Notes: generated by a model from the sequence alone, not told the origin. A stretch of DNA of 64,000 nt from Liopterus haemorrhoidalis (GCA_963971575.1 OZ020624.1:12982625-13046624); one strand, 5' to 3'. Counted from the stretch's first letter, positions 21,773 to 32,773 are shown. Translations and numbers: made by a program.

Positions 21773-23555
21773 ATGCATGACAATCCAGGACTATATTTCA
21801 TATTTCATATTTTATTTCCCATTATTAATATTACATTTTATTATTTACAGAAAACTAATAAACTAAACTTATCTATCAGAAAAGCTTGTATCATATTAGT
21901 ATGGTATAGTATATTACCTATAAAATTAGGAAAGACACAGAACAAAATCGACCAGTGGACTTTTATACTGAATTATGACTTATCACAGAATATACCACCT
22001 TACAAAAATCCTTTGGACGAATTAAACGCGCTATCCTAAGAGAAAACAGTTATTCAAAAGAATTTAGAAATTCATATAAAATTGTAGAAGTTTTTGAAAA
22101 GAAAATTCAAAATCAAATATACCAATTAATTCCAAATTTTAGTAAAAGATCAAAAAGAGCACTTATAAATGGTTTAGGATCATTAATAAAAACGATCACT
22201 GGAAATTTAGATCAAGCTGATGCCGAAAAATATGATACTATCGTGAGAGCGTTAACTAATAACCAAGAGAAAATTAAAAATGTACTAGTAAGTCAAAGTT
22301 CTATGATACAGGAATCAATTTCAAAATTTAATGAAAATGCAAAAAACTTAGAGCACAATCAAATGGTTTTACATGCTAGAATTACCCAATTAGAACGTTT
22401 AATTGAGAAGACTAAATTAAATTTAGTAGGACAGGATCACTATCTCTTGTTGCACATGGTAATATCACAGATATCTAGTTCCTATCAGATTATATATGAT
22501 GCACTAGAAAAAATTGAAGTAGCCATTACATTTTCTAAATTGAACACTTTTCACAATTCACTGACAGACCCATCAGATCTACTCATTGAAATTGTAAATG
22601 CAGAAAAGCAATTAAGTAATTCAAAATTTCCTTTTAAACCTGAATTAGAAAATATCCTTTTATTTGAAAAGATATTAGAAATTAAAAGTTACATGAAAAA
22701 TAATTCAATAATTTTTATATTAGAAATTTCTATTGTAGAGCCAGATAAGTATGATTACTATCGCCTGTTACCTCTACCCACTCCTTACAATGATTCATTT
22801 AAAGCTATAATACCTAGTACCAAAAACCTCCTAACAAATGAGTTGTACTACGGTTATACGAACGAAGAATGCCTGGAAATCAGCAACGAAAATTATATAT
22901 ATCACGGACTCCACACAACGAAACTTCAAGGCACCATTCCATACGAAGTCCAGCTGTTAATCCATGAGAAGAACACATCATGCCAAGCTGTATCTATAAA
23001 AATCAATGAACCGAAAATTCAAAAAATCAAAGAAGATCAATGGTTAATAATTGCACCACAAAACACCGTAGCGGTTCAAAAATGTGAAGAAAATCAAGAA
23101 CATATAACATTAAAAGGCAGCTACGTATTCAACGCAGAAGGCAAATGCGAAGTAAAGATACAAGAAACGATGATTAGAACATTCAAGAATAAAAATTCAA
23201 AATTCGATGAAATCAGCCTGCCTAATCAAGACTACATTACGAATTCTGATTTTCCAAAAGAAGCCTTACTAAAATATTAGCCTACAAAATTAACTCTTTG
23301 AATTTGAAAGAATTAAATCAAATTCAAAAGAAGTTAGAACAGCAGAAGGAAGAAATCAATCAAATCAATAATCCAAGAGTCCAGTACCAGAAGATCAGCA
23401 TCTACACCATTCTCATCTACGTCATCCTGATCATTTCCATTTCAACATCAGTAGTACTACACCTGATAAAGATAAGACGTAAGAAGAAAACCGAAACCGT
23501 GCCGATTCTAATGCAGAGGTCATCGAACATTGTCTGCCCCAATGTTCTCAAGTAA
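21773..23555 (+). pseudogene. Errantivirus env-like gene, broken
   Basis: Third gene of the element, in three frames (21773-22039, about 22040-23280, 23298-23555). It shows a basic furin-type site R-S-K-R at 22147-22158 followed by a Gly-containing hydrophobic stretch, as in the insect errantivirus envelope proteins related to the baculovirus F protein. A long helical region follows, then a single membrane-spanning segment near 23400-23470 and a basic tail. Frameshifts near 22030 and a stop at 23278-23280 prevent a full product. The gene lies 45 bp after the integrase, the usual place for env. Confidence 0.82.
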
Positions 23556-23564
23556 CGGCGGAGG

Positions 23565-23639
23565 AGTTATGTGTAACGAAACGCTGACCATGACGTCACG
23601 TGTGAACAACACCCGTCAGCAACGTTTTCCTTATATGTA
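23565..23639 (+). repeat. 3' LTR of errantivirus, left piece
   Basis: AGTTATGTGTAACGAAACG and the following bases match the start of the 5' LTR. The LTR is cut at 23639 by a short LTR element and resumes at 26154. Confidence 0.9.
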
Positions 23640-23813
23640 TGTTAGGGTCAAAACTAGTTCTTGGACCTCCTTTGTAATATTTTGCGTTAGTAACCATAAT
23701 ATAATAACATATATGTGACAGATTGTAAATAGACGTAGTAATAAACGCTTATATGTGCTTGGATTTGTGTGTTTTAATTGATATTATCATAAACGCTATA
23801 AAGCGTTCTAACA
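23640..23813 (+). repeat. 5' LTR of the non-coding LTR element
   Basis: Matches 25976-26149 along its full 174 bp with one visible change. TG and CA termini are present. Confidence 0.93.
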
Positions 23814-25370
23814 TCAGAAGTGGGATGCCTACACCTACAACTAATTTTGGCCAGTATTTGTTGTTCCATGCATAAAATATTTTGAAAATGATTAAAATGA
23901 AAAAAACAAAAAAATGACAGAAAGATTGACAGTTGCAAAAATAAATTGAAATGTTCTAGAATGAATTTGGATAAAGTACGTTAAAACTAATAGCAAGGGC
24001 AGGAAAACATCCTACAAGATGCAAATAAATTTTCCAATAACATTGCAAAGGTTAAATAAAAAAATAAGCTAAAGAGGTATGCAAATTTGACACCAAATAA
24101 TAAGAGAATATTGAGGTATGGTATTTTTAATTTGTTCTTGGTAATTTAGAAATTTTGGATAAAGACTTAACAAGGTAATTCAAAGAGTTTTTGTTGGAGT
24201 TTTTGTTAATTATATTCCTTGTATGGAATCATATTAGATAAAATTATATTTTGCATTGGCCGATGACAGATTACAAATGTCAGATGACAGATGACAAATG
24301 ACAGATAATAGTAGTTGTCATTTTTATTTTGACAGTTTTACCAAGTTTTTTGTGTAATTTTTCTAAATTTTGCATTAATGAATTACAGAATTATGGTCTC
24401 AATAAAAGTGTGTTATTTCTTTACGAAATATATTGAAACCTGCAAGTATTCGAAATATCACTGGTAGTGACATTTTAAATACGCAAATCGAACAATTTTA
24501 TTATTATTATGAGTATGCTAAAAAGAAAGGATTTTATAATTTCAGAAAACTAGCTTTAACAGAAATGCAAATTTAAAAAAAAAATTAAATCAAACTGAAT
24601 GTAAAAATTTTAGTTCTCCCAAGTTCAATAATACAAAAGTACTAAGTTAAGTTTTTAACTGATGTGGTAATTGTGGAAACACAGACAAAAATTGACAGCC
24701 GAAAGGTGTCAAAGTTGTCTTGTAAGGTGCAAAGATGTCTTGCTCTTAGGTCTGTACTAATGGTACATATTGGACGAATGTGCTAATATAAATGACGGAT
24801 TTTACAATTGATGCACATGCTATGTAATACTGTGCACATTGCTTGCACAGATCTTTTGTTACAGCTATTGCAGGTTTAGAACATATTTTAGAGGCGGGAG
24901 ATAAATTCATTTAATGTATTCTTTGTTCTTTGGAGATCTTCAACCAGGAATAAAACAGTGGGAACCGTAGGGTTCTGCTTAATTTTACTTGTTTTACCAA
25001 TGCGATTGATAACAGATCAAGGTGTAATTTACTTGAAATGGCAAATGTAATGATCTGAAGAGAAATAATAATAAAAAAATGTCAGAATGGACGAGCGTTT
25101 GTCTATTGACAGACAAATAGTACGAAGGTAACTAGTTAGATGATGATGATTAAAAGTGACGATGATTAAAGTGGTAAGAGATATATTATTGCTTTGATTA
25201 ATTGAGAAGGCACGTTGCGTGTGGGATAATAAGGTACTGAGTAGGAAGTAGCGACAGTCACTGAGCTTGTTGGGTACTGTAGACAACCTGTAATGAAATG
25301 AACTGATTGATAGTTGATTTGAGAATTGATAGCTTGTTGAGTACCGCAAGACACACTGGTCGTTTTTGTT
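23814..25370. other. Internal non-coding part of the LTR element
   Basis: AT-rich; no coding similarity. A short run near 24262-24310 repeats GATGACAGAT-like words. Nothing else is recognised. Confidence 0.6.
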
Positions 25371-25375
25371 TTGTT

Positions 25376-25800
25376 GGCTCCGGATGGTCAGGGACCTCAA
25401 GGAGTTCAGAGGAACTCTGGATGGTCAGGGACCTCAAGGAGTTCAGAGGAACTCTGGATGGTCAGGGACCTCAAGGAGTTCAGAGGAACTCTGGATGGTC
25501 AGGGACCTCAGGGAGTTGTTGGACCTAAAATGGTCGTGTTTGTTTTGTTTGACTCTGGATGGTCAGGGACCTCATGGAGTTCAGAGGAACTCTGGATGGT
25601 CAGGGACCTCAAGGAGTTGTTGGACCTAAAATGGTCGTGTTTGTTTTGTTGACTCTGGATGGTCAGGGACCTCAAGGAGTTCAGAGGAACTCTGGATGGT
25701 CAGGGACCTCAAGGAGATGTGTTTGTTTTGTTCGACGCTGAATGTTCAAGGACCTCAAGGAGTTCAGTGAAACTCTGGATGGTCAGGAACCTCAAGGAGA
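25376..25800 (+). repeat. Tandem repeat of 37- and ~63-bp units in the LTR element
   Basis: Ten units start with GGATGGTCAGGGACCTCA. The short form continues to GAGTTCAGAGGAACTCT (37 bp). The long form instead adds TTGTTGGACCTAAAATGG and a T-rich spacer (about 63 bp). Order is short, short, short, long, short, long, short, then variants. Units are close to identical, but 37 is not a multiple of three, so the open frames across it are incidental. Confidence 0.93.
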
Positions 25801-25860
25801 CGGGCAAAACAAACATTATGTTTTCGTTTACTCTGTTTTATTTTGCAGTTATTAAATTCT

Positions 25861-25975
25861 GAAGATGCCGCGAGGACGTGGCAGGAGCAGGACGGCCGTG
25901 TTAGGATAATAAATTGTTTTATTTTCAGTTAAATTTAGATGAAGCCGCGAGGACGCGGCAAGATCAGGACGGCCG
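25861..25975 (+). repeat. Duplicated pre-LTR segment of the LTR element
   Basis: A block with CCGCGAGGACGTGGCAGGAG and GGACGGCCGTGTTAGG occurs at about 25864-25904. A close variant occurs at 25941-25982, where it runs into the true 3' LTR. The first copy includes the first seven bases of the LTR, so it is a small duplication across the LTR junction. GCCGCGAGGACGCGGC can also form a hairpin. Confidence 0.8.
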
Positions 25976-26149
25976 TGTTAGGGTCAAAACTAGTTCTTGG
26001 ACCTCCTTTGTAATATGTTGCGTTAGTAACCATAATATAATAACATATATGTGACAGATTGTAAATAGACGTAGTAATAAACGCTTATATGTGCTTGGAT
26101 TTGTGTGTTTTAATTGATATTATCATAAACGCTATAAAGCGTTCTAACA
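25976..26149 (+). repeat. 3' LTR of the non-coding LTR element
   Basis: Second 174-bp LTR, followed by target duplication TGTA. Confidence 0.93.
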
Positions 26150-26153
26150 TGTA

Positions 26154-26316
26154 TATGTTAATGAAAACTGAGACAAATGCTTTTAGTATAATTTTATCTC
26201 TTGTTGAAACATGTTAATTTAAATTAGATTCAAATTAGACTTGTATCTGTTTTGAAGTGTGTTTAATAAAATAAAAACTTTTAAAAAAAATCTAATCGAT
26301 TCTCAGTCAGTTATTT
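26154..26316 (+). repeat. 3' LTR of errantivirus, right piece
   Basis: Matches 6184-6347, beginning near TATATGTTAATGAAAACTG and ending CAGTCAGTTATTT, followed by the TACA target duplication. Confidence 0.9.
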
Positions 26317-26320
26317 TACA

Positions 26321-26540
26321 TCATTTCCTAAAATACATAATGAGTTTACTCTTAAATAATTTAACACTTGAGCATTTCTTAATATGTAAAGGTAAGTTAT
26401 TATATTTATTAAAACCTTTATTTAAAATCTGGTTGCTGTTATTTTGCCTCTTTATTAATTTAACTCTTAAATTATGACATTCACGTGTAGGGTACTTATG
26501 TAGATCATTATTGTATGTTATGTATTTATCGAGGTAACTA
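26321..26540. other. AT-rich sequence, possible 3' untranslated part of a non-LTR element
   Basis: No coding trace. It precedes (in minus-strand sense, follows) the RT fragment at 26540-27360 and may be its 3' region, now separated from its left part by the errantivirus. Confidence 0.35.
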
Positions 26541-27360
26541 GGGAGTAGTCCAGCTTATGTATTGACCAGCTTATATATAAATATCATTGAACAAAATTCA
26601 AGACGATCAGCCACAGAAAACCAATTAAGCGATGAATATAATATCTCCCTGAGAGTGAACCTGGAAAGTTTAAGAATTATTCGCAAACCCCTGTTTTGTA
26701 GTTTCTGTAACTGATTCACTGAACCTCTTTTCAATGAGTACAACAAACTTACACAGTAATCAAAATGTGATTGCACAATAGATTTATATTAATTAACAAG
26801 AGTACCTGATGATACTTTGGTAAAATATCTACTTATTAAATAAAGTTTTTTGATATTTGTTTTTTTTTTACATAATCAAAATGGCAATCAAAATTCAAGT
26901 GACAATCTATCATAAAACCAAATTTTTTAAATTCTTTAACAATTTCTACACACTGATTATTAATGTTTACATCAAAGCTACTAATATCAATATTTCGATA
27001 TTTATATTTAGAGGATAGAATCATACATTTAGTTTCAGTTTATTTTGGCAAAAGTATATATTTAGTTGTTTTTTTTTTAACTCTGTTCATTTTATCAACG
27101 GCTACATTAATAGTATTATCATATATTGCTACCAAAGTATCATCAGTAAATAAGTTAAGAAAATCGAAATTTGCATCGTAGCAATATCATTGATACAAAT
27201 CAAAAACAGAATAGGTCCTAAAGAATTACTTGTGGGACGCCCCATTTATTAAGTAGTGCCTCTGACATGACGTCTTCAACTTTCGTACGTTGATATCTTT
27301 TATCTAAATAACTTTGAAATCATTGTAATACTATGCCCCCCACGCCATATGACTTCAAGA
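26540..27360 (-). pseudogene. CR1/jockey-like non-LTR RT fragment, minus strand
   Basis: On the minus strand there are, in order, a worn GVPQ...LGPILFLICINDI region (about 27250-27170), a degenerate catalytic block, VKKFKKFGF-like and FGFMIDCHLNFDCH (26836-27024), and YSLKRGSVNQLQKLQNRGLRIIL with FSVADRLEF (26555-26776). Stops and shifts separate them. This is the RT C-terminal half of a non-LTR element. Confidence 0.65.
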
Positions 27361-27362
27361 GT

Positions 27363-27960
27363 TTTTTTTTTTTTTTTTATTGGTTTTCTTAGAGGTGCTC
27401 CAACAACTTAGTTATTAGCACCTCGAGACATTAGTTTACATTATTTTACATTTGATACATATTTTTTAGTTACATTTACAGGTTTTACAATAGTTTGTGA
27501 TACATTTGTGGTTATATTTTCTGATATGATGTATATGTTAAATTTAATCGAATAAGTTGATTTCTTTTAGGAATTTGATGATCTTAGTTTCGTTTTGGTT
27601 TGATATAATTTCATCTGGGTCTGTTGGTAGTTGGTTGGAACTTTTTTCCATGTGATATTCAGGGTATTCTGTAATAATATGCCTTACTGCCAGATTTCCA
27701 GTACCAGGAGTCTGGTGTTGCAGTCCTTTGCGTTGGAACAGGTGTTTGTGGGTTTATAGAGTACGTCCGATTCTTATCCTGGTTAATACTATCTGTTCTC
27801 TTCCGAATAGGTATTGTGGCGCCCGCTCCCCGCCTAAGTAAGGTAGGGTGGTCAGACAGTCACACAAATGGTCTTCGCGGCGGACACCTCGAAGGACCAC
27901 CAGCAGAAGGCTGGAATAATAAAGAAATACGGAGGTTATGTGACACGAACGCACCGAGTT
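27363..27960 (-). mobile_element. Non-LTR element 3' end with poly(A), minus strand
   Basis: A T-run at about 27363-27382 is the poly(A) tail on the minus strand. Upstream, the minus strand encodes REQIVLTRIRIGRT (27754-27954 frame), then a THKHLF...HQTPGTGNLAVRHIITEYPEY-like segment and a C-terminus near 27560. This is the conserved end of jockey/I-type ORF2, with its Cys residues lost. The exact 5' truncation point is not seen. Confidence 0.6.
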
Positions 27961-28620
27961 GAGCCGCAGAGGAATACACGGACCACCTAGAGGAAAGGAG
28001 AGGGGATAAAAAACTCTTCTGCTCCTAGGGGCTGCTCTAGGAGACTAACACAAGGGTAATGGTAGCTCTAGCTGGGGTGTAGACGGGTAAAATCCTAGGC
28101 CCACAAGTAATGGCTATGGAGGAACTAAACCTAGAAATCCCACGACGTCTCTGAAAACCCTAGCCAAGCGACAAAAATGCGGAGAACGATGCTCAACACG
28201 ATGGACGTATCACATAAATAAAATACAGTGCCACAAAATACAATATTAAAAAATACACTGATAATTTTTAACAAAAATTAATAATAAATACAAAAATTAC
28301 AGATGTTAAATTTAAATTAAAATAAATCAGCACACGTGATCAAGAGATCAGCGTGTGTGAACAAAAAATAATACAAAATCGCGCAGAGGCGTTAACAAAT
28401 AGAATTTAAGTAGATGTAAAATTGGAATGGACTTACAGTAGCTGTATTCTTAATAAATATGTAGAATATTTATTCCAATTTACAGATGTGGCACTGGTGT
28501 CCCAAAAAACAGGTTCTTGGGTTCTTCGGAATAGATCCTAGATGAAATTTAACACACACAAATAATATTTAACGAAGATACAGCAGGTGTAACTTCACTA
28601 AAACAGCGTTAGATACGAAT
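27961..28620. other. No recognised feature
   Basis: A moderately GC-rich part (27961-28200) is followed by AT-rich sequence. I find no coding or repeat identity. It is the left flank of the LTR element that follows. Confidence 0.4.
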
Positions 28621-28624
28621 TAAG

Positions 28625-29793
28625 TGTAACAGGAGCAAATTCATTACGGGGTTATAGATAGTAAAAACAACTATCCCACCCGGTGCCACCAAAATGTAAT
28701 AGACGATTTTGACTACGGGGGGAAAGATAGTGTAAAAACAACTATCCCACCCGGTGCCACCAGAATGTAACAGAAGCAAATTTACTTACGGGGGATTATA
28801 ATACAGTAAAGACAACTATCCCACCCGGTGCCACCAAATTGTAACAGTGGTAAAATTACGCTTTCAAGATATTGTAAATAACTGATTAAAAACAATCTCA
28901 TCGCTGACACCAGTTGTGAAAGAGCAAACCATTACGGGGTTTAAAGATATAATGTTTTAAATCTATAAAGAATAATCTCACCGATTGGCCCAATGGTAAA
29001 AGGTGCAAAACTACGAGTTAAAGATAATTTATATAAATAATTAAGAACAACAAACCCAACTTACCAGTTGTAAAAGTGGTAATTACGGGAGAAAAATAAT
29101 AAGTAAACAATTAAACTATGCAAGGTATTTACTTAACTGTTCAGCTGCCACCACCTAATTTATTAATAGCAAAAATTAGGAAAAACTTCTAATCATAATC
29201 TCTAGTGGTATTATTGGCAATTCAATATTAAACAATTTCATGGCTTTAATATATTACTATTTATTAATAAAAACAACTTAAAACTAACAAAAGAAAACTA
29301 CGTATTATAACATAAAATAATCTTACCTAAACTTAGTCTACTTACATGTACAATTCTTAAAACCTTTTAAGTGAAGGTTTTTGTCTAATTTAAATTCTAT
29401 TTTTCTCTTCATTTTGTACATAACCGAATGGAATGCTTCTACATTACTAACTCGAATGACTATCACAGAATGCCCCTAGTGCTAATTTTGTAGGCTTATA
29501 TAAGCAGCCCTCAGACAATAGAATACCTGTACATCTGCTTCTAATAGTTTAGCTTTAGAAGCCGATGCTAGAAAAGAATTACTTTACATTAAAGTCATTC
29601 TTTTCCCTGATTTATGTATGCTCTTTTGTACAATTTACTGAATAGTTCTAATGGTCTAAGGGTAGTTAACTCAAGGTTGTACTTGTGACCGTAACAATGA
29701 AAGGCTGACCATCATGTTAAGATAACAATCTTCTTAAGTTAACAAAATAGATTTTACAATATATAAAATTAACAACGTTTTTACACTGTTACA
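28625..29793 (-). repeat. LTR with tandem U5/primer-site units
   Basis: Length 1169 bp with TG and CA ends. Its left part (28625-28850) is an imperfect tandem repeat of about 75 bp. Each unit holds a TGTAACAG-type LTR edge, CTTACGGGGG-like sequence, and CTATCCCACCCGGTGCCACC, which on the minus strand is a primer-site-like TGGTGGCACCGGGTGGG. More decayed units run to about 29100. A TATATAAG box lies near 29499-29506. Confidence 0.75.
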
Positions 29794-29808
29794 ACTCTTC
29801 CCCCCTTT

Positions 29809-30829
29809 AAAGTCAAGTTATACGTAGTACTTCACAAGTATAACTTGGCTCAAAAAGGCGAGTATGGCAAACCAACAGCAATGGGACAAGTCGAAAACTC
29901 GAAGATAACAGGATATTCCAGGGGCGGCGTCTATTTGTTGACAGGTCAAAGGCTTATGGGCGTTCGGTTCATCTTTAGTCCTCGACGGTAGTCCTGGCTA
30001 CTTTCGATCGTTACCACTCGACGGTGGTGCCGATAAATTTTTCTTCCTTGATGGGAATTTTCTCGCTACTGCTTAGTTTCTGGCGCTTAAGCTGGACTAG
30101 AACTTTTGTGGGATCACCTCAGAAGTATTGCCAATGATCCTTGTAGCTGAATAGGATGCCTGCCCCCTTGGTAATTCGACTGCAGTTATCTCGATTACCG
30201 TGGTTGTCATATCTCGGAGATGTAGCTGTAGCAATAACAATAACGAAACAATACACAGTTCATACAACATATCTGGTTTACTTTATAACGGCTAAGTTTT
30301 AAAATTAAAAAAAAAAGTTAATAATTATCTTTAAAAATTATATCAATCTTACTATTATGCTTATTACATACTATTATATAATTTAAGACTTAATACACCT
30401 AGGTTTTGAATGGAATTGAGCATATAAACTAAACATTTTATCCAAATAAAATCCTAATCATAATATTACATAAATTTGCTCGAATCATGATCCAAAACAT
30501 AGGTTGGCTACCTACGGACAGGAGGGCCAACTTCCTGGGTACATAACTAATTTCATATGTCCCGGTATCCGATTCTCAAAAAAAAGGTGTAACTAAAAAT
30601 TTTAACCAACTATTTATTTTAATACTTTGTCTTTCATTAGCAATTACTGAATTGTCTCAAAAAAAAAGTTTCAAAGTTCAGTTAATTTGAGTTATACTTA
30701 CTAAACAATTTTCTATATATCTTCATTTTTAGTTACATGTTCCTTTTGTTGTCAAGTTCTTTTTTTCTTTGGTTGGTTTCCTCAGCTCTGAATTCCACTA
30801 ATTAATTAGGTTGTTACAAGTGTACAATC
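29809..30829 (-). other. Non-coding interior of the LTR remnant
   Basis: AT-rich with a GC-richer patch (29900-30220). I see no protein similarity and no clear repeats. Confidence 0.45.
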
Positions 30830-31516
30830 CTAATGGAATCCAGGGAAACGTATCCCAAAATTCGATCTTCCTCGGAAATCAGGAGGTCTTCCAGAGATGC
30901 GCAGGAGGTATCCATCCATCTCATGGTCTTCCTGGTCAATGCTGCTCTTATTTACAACAAAATCATGTATCCAGCACTCTCTGAGTTGGGGATCCATTAC
31001 ATATTTTGCTTTTCCAGTCTCCGTCCTGGAGTTGTTAGGTCCTGTAATCTCTAATGGTAATTTCTTCGATGTTTCCTGCAAAATCTTAAAACTACCAATA
31101 TTACAAGATGGGACACTGACTTCAGTGTCCGCTTTCGTTACTATTTTCTTTACAAGTTCTTTCTGTTTAATCGCTGTATTATTGTTTTTCTCTAAATGTA
31201 CTGACTTGATCAAAATATCAGAATTTTGTACGGTTCCAATTAATTCTTTCCTAACTTTGACATCATCAACATGACTGTCTTTAGCAATAACTACTCTGTT
31301 TTCTTTGACTACACTTTCGTCACTTGAAACTTTATTACTATTCTCTAGCTTAAACTCAATAACCGTAATATTATCATTATCCGCCGAATCCAAACAAAAT
31401 ACGCCGTTTCCTGGCAAAACCTTGGAAATACCCATAGGAGTTGAACCTTGGTCATTTACCTCGCTATGTTTTTCCACGTCGTTCTTGTTTGTAATTTGAT
31501 CTGATATTTTCACCAA
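30830..31516 (-). CDS. Unrecognised 228-codon frame in the LTR remnant
   Basis: A Lys/Asn/Ser-rich product without motifs I know. Its end (LRECWIHDFVVNK, then GRPPDFRGRSNFGIRFPGFH) lies where a polyprotein C-terminus would be expected. Upstream coding continues in the same frame to about 31770 beyond one stop near 31534, suggesting that it is the tail of a longer gag or pol product. Position between a truncated LTR and the polypurine tract supports element origin. Function unknown. Confidence 0.4.
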   Translation of the reverse strand: MVKISDQITNKNDVEKHSEVNDQGSTPMGISKVLPGNGVFCLDSADNDNITVIEFKLENSNKVSSDESVVKENRVVIAKDSHVDDVKVRKELIGTVQNSDILIKSVHLEKNNNTAIKQKELVKKIVTKADTEVSVPSCNIGSFKILQETSKKLPLEITGPNNSRTETGKAKYVMDPQLRECWIHDFVVNKSSIDQEDHEMDGYLLRISGRPPDFRGRSNFGIRFPGFH

Positions 31517-31798
31517 GTTTTCCAGATTTCCCTAAATTATCTCATCTTTACCTACTTGAGTTAAAGTCGCACTTACTGCACTGTCTACGCGCTTAATAAC
31601 TTCGAACTTTTCCGTAGAAATAGTCACGGCAGGGATCGAACCTCCGTCTTCCATGCCAAGCTGATTCGAGTTATATTGGCGTGAAACAGGATCAGTCAAG
31701 TTAAAACTACTCGTATCCTCTATCGGTAACGATTCTACCTCATCTCTTTCAAATAAAACATTATCATAATTAACACTGTTTTTACACTGTTACATAAG

Positions 31799-32400
31799 TT
31801 AAGTTGTAAAATATTATAAATTCACTAGCGAAGTGTTCACACTGAGCAGGTCAGTAACGAGTGGATTAGTGAGTTAGATAATGTTGAATCTTGCAAGTTG
31901 CGTAACTCAACATTTTTAAGAAACATAAAAAGTTTTTATATTTTAAATTAAATTCAGATAAATTTAATTTACTAATAAACGCGGCCTACGGGCGCGACAT
32001 GTATGTTTTAGTAAAATATAAGTTTTAAGAGCAATATAAGTCTATAATTCAAATGCAAAAAAAATGATTTAATTATTTTTTGGCCACTCAGTTTGTCATT
32101 CAAGTTATGACGCAAAATGACGAAGTTCGTTGACTGACCGATTTTTCTATATATGTATACAGGTATTTAGGACTGATTTGATAAAAAATATATTCTGCAA
32201 ATTTTTTTGTATGTTTGACTGAACATATTAATGTTAGTAGAAGAGACCCCGCGTTCAAATTTTGCAAATTTGCAGGCCGGGCATGGTCTCATCACGAGGC
32301 CACGATAATTGAAATTAAGATTAATTCGGTAAGAATACCCCTTACATGAGCTCATAGCAAAGGTGAATTATCAGAGATTAATATCAGTGATATCTTTTAT
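31799..32400. other. Upstream region of the SIAH-like gene, nothing else recognised
   Basis: AT-rich. It contains a CGGCCTACGGGCGCG block near 31983, resembling CTCGCCTACGGCGCGGG near 38685, so a dispersed repeat may lie here. No coding similarity. Confidence 0.35.
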
Positions 32401-32407
32401 CAGAAGA

Positions 32408-32443
32408 TATAAATGGCCAGAGCGCAAGTAAAGGATGATCAGT
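32408..32443 (+). promoter_or_regulatory. Core promoter (TATA box and initiator) of the SIAH-like gene
   Basis: TATAAATG at 32408-32415 is followed by an arthropod initiator TCAGTT at 32439-32444, placing the A (32441) 33 bp after the first T of the TATA box, the usual spacing. The predicted 5' untranslated region is only 38 nt before the ATG at 32479. Confidence 0.6.
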
Positions 32444-32478
32444 TAATTGTGGACTTTAAGAAGAACCAATAGCGAACA

Positions 32479-32773
32479 ATGAAAATCAGTGAGGAGATGT
32501 TGAGGAGCCTGGAGTGCGATGTGTGCACGGAGGTGTTGTCATACGCACCTGTACGCATGACTCCCGACGGGAAGAACGTGTGCGGACGTTGTGTCTGGTG
32601 GGAAGAAGTGGATGGGGAAAGGAGAGTCGCCGAACTGCCCAGGAACCATGTGTATGAGAAGATTGCCTCCCTGCACACGTTCCCTTGCCAGTACCAGGAG
32701 AAGGGCTGCCAGGAGAGTTGCACCCTCTCCACGGTCAAGATACATGAAGACATTTGCCCTCTGAAGCCCACAG
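32479..32773 (+). CDS. SIAH/Seven-in-absentia-like E3 ligase, exon 1
   Basis: Encodes the N-terminal 98 residues. A partial RING-like start has CDVC and NVCGRC, but I do not see the full set of RING Cys/His ligands. The first half of a SIAH-type zinc finger follows: FPCQYQEKGCQESC with HEDIC near residue 90. SIAH proteins attach ubiquitin to substrates. The exon ends at CAG with donor GTCAGT at 32774, in phase 1. That phase matches exon 2. Codon use is GC-richer than in the surrounding elements, as expected for a host gene. The missing RING ligands make ligase activity uncertain. Confidence 0.8.

Larger units (their letters stand above)
23640..26149 (+). mobile_element. Non-coding LTR retroelement (174-bp LTRs) in the errantivirus LTR
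   Basis: Two LTRs of 174 bp begin TGTTAGGGTC and end TTCTAACA and differ at one visible base (TATTTTGCG versus TATGTTGCG). A 4-bp TGTA lies on each side (23636-23639 and 26150-26153). The internal 2.16 kb encodes no gag or pol, so the element is non-autonomous. ATCAGAAGTGGGAT after the left LTR is a likely primer-site region. The near-identical LTRs indicate a recent insertion, and it must be younger than the errantivirus. Confidence 0.9.
6115..26316 (+). mobile_element. Errantivirus-like (gypsy with env) element, decayed, with nested insertions
   Basis: The element starts AGTTAGGTGTAACG and ends CAGTTATTT, flanked by TACA on both sides (6111-6114 and 26317-26320), a 4-bp target duplication. 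Order: 5' LTR, tRNA-Ser type primer site, gag, protease, RT, RNase H, integrase and env-like gene, 3' LTR. Gag, pol and env all carry stops or shifts, so the copy is dead. Insertions: 7134-15610 (I-clade) in gag, 17928-19230 (I-clade) in RT and 23640-26149 (short LTR element) in the 3' LTR. Without insertions the element would be about 7.9 kb, a usual errantivirus size. Confidence 0.9.
28625..31794 (-). mobile_element. Minus-strand LTR retrotransposon remnant with TAAG duplication
   Basis: It starts TGTAACAGGAGC and ends CACTGTTACA, bracketed by TAAG at 28621-28624 and 31795-31798. The left LTR (3' LTR in element sense) is 28625-29793. A purine tract on the minus strand (AAAGGGGGGAAGAGT, 29794-29808) precedes it. 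The right LTR is reduced to 26 bp (31769-31794) that matches the outer end of the left one, so a deletion joins LTR start to the C-terminal coding region. No RT or integrase remains. Confidence 0.78.

Noticed and set aside
25371..25741. Overlapping open frames rich in DGQGPQGVQRNSGWSG
   Set aside because: The 37-bp repeat is not a multiple of three and all three frames are open; this is a by-product of the repeat.
27754..27954. Possible small host gene on the minus strand
   Set aside because: Its end (REQIVLTRIRIGRT) is a conserved non-LTR ORF2 motif.
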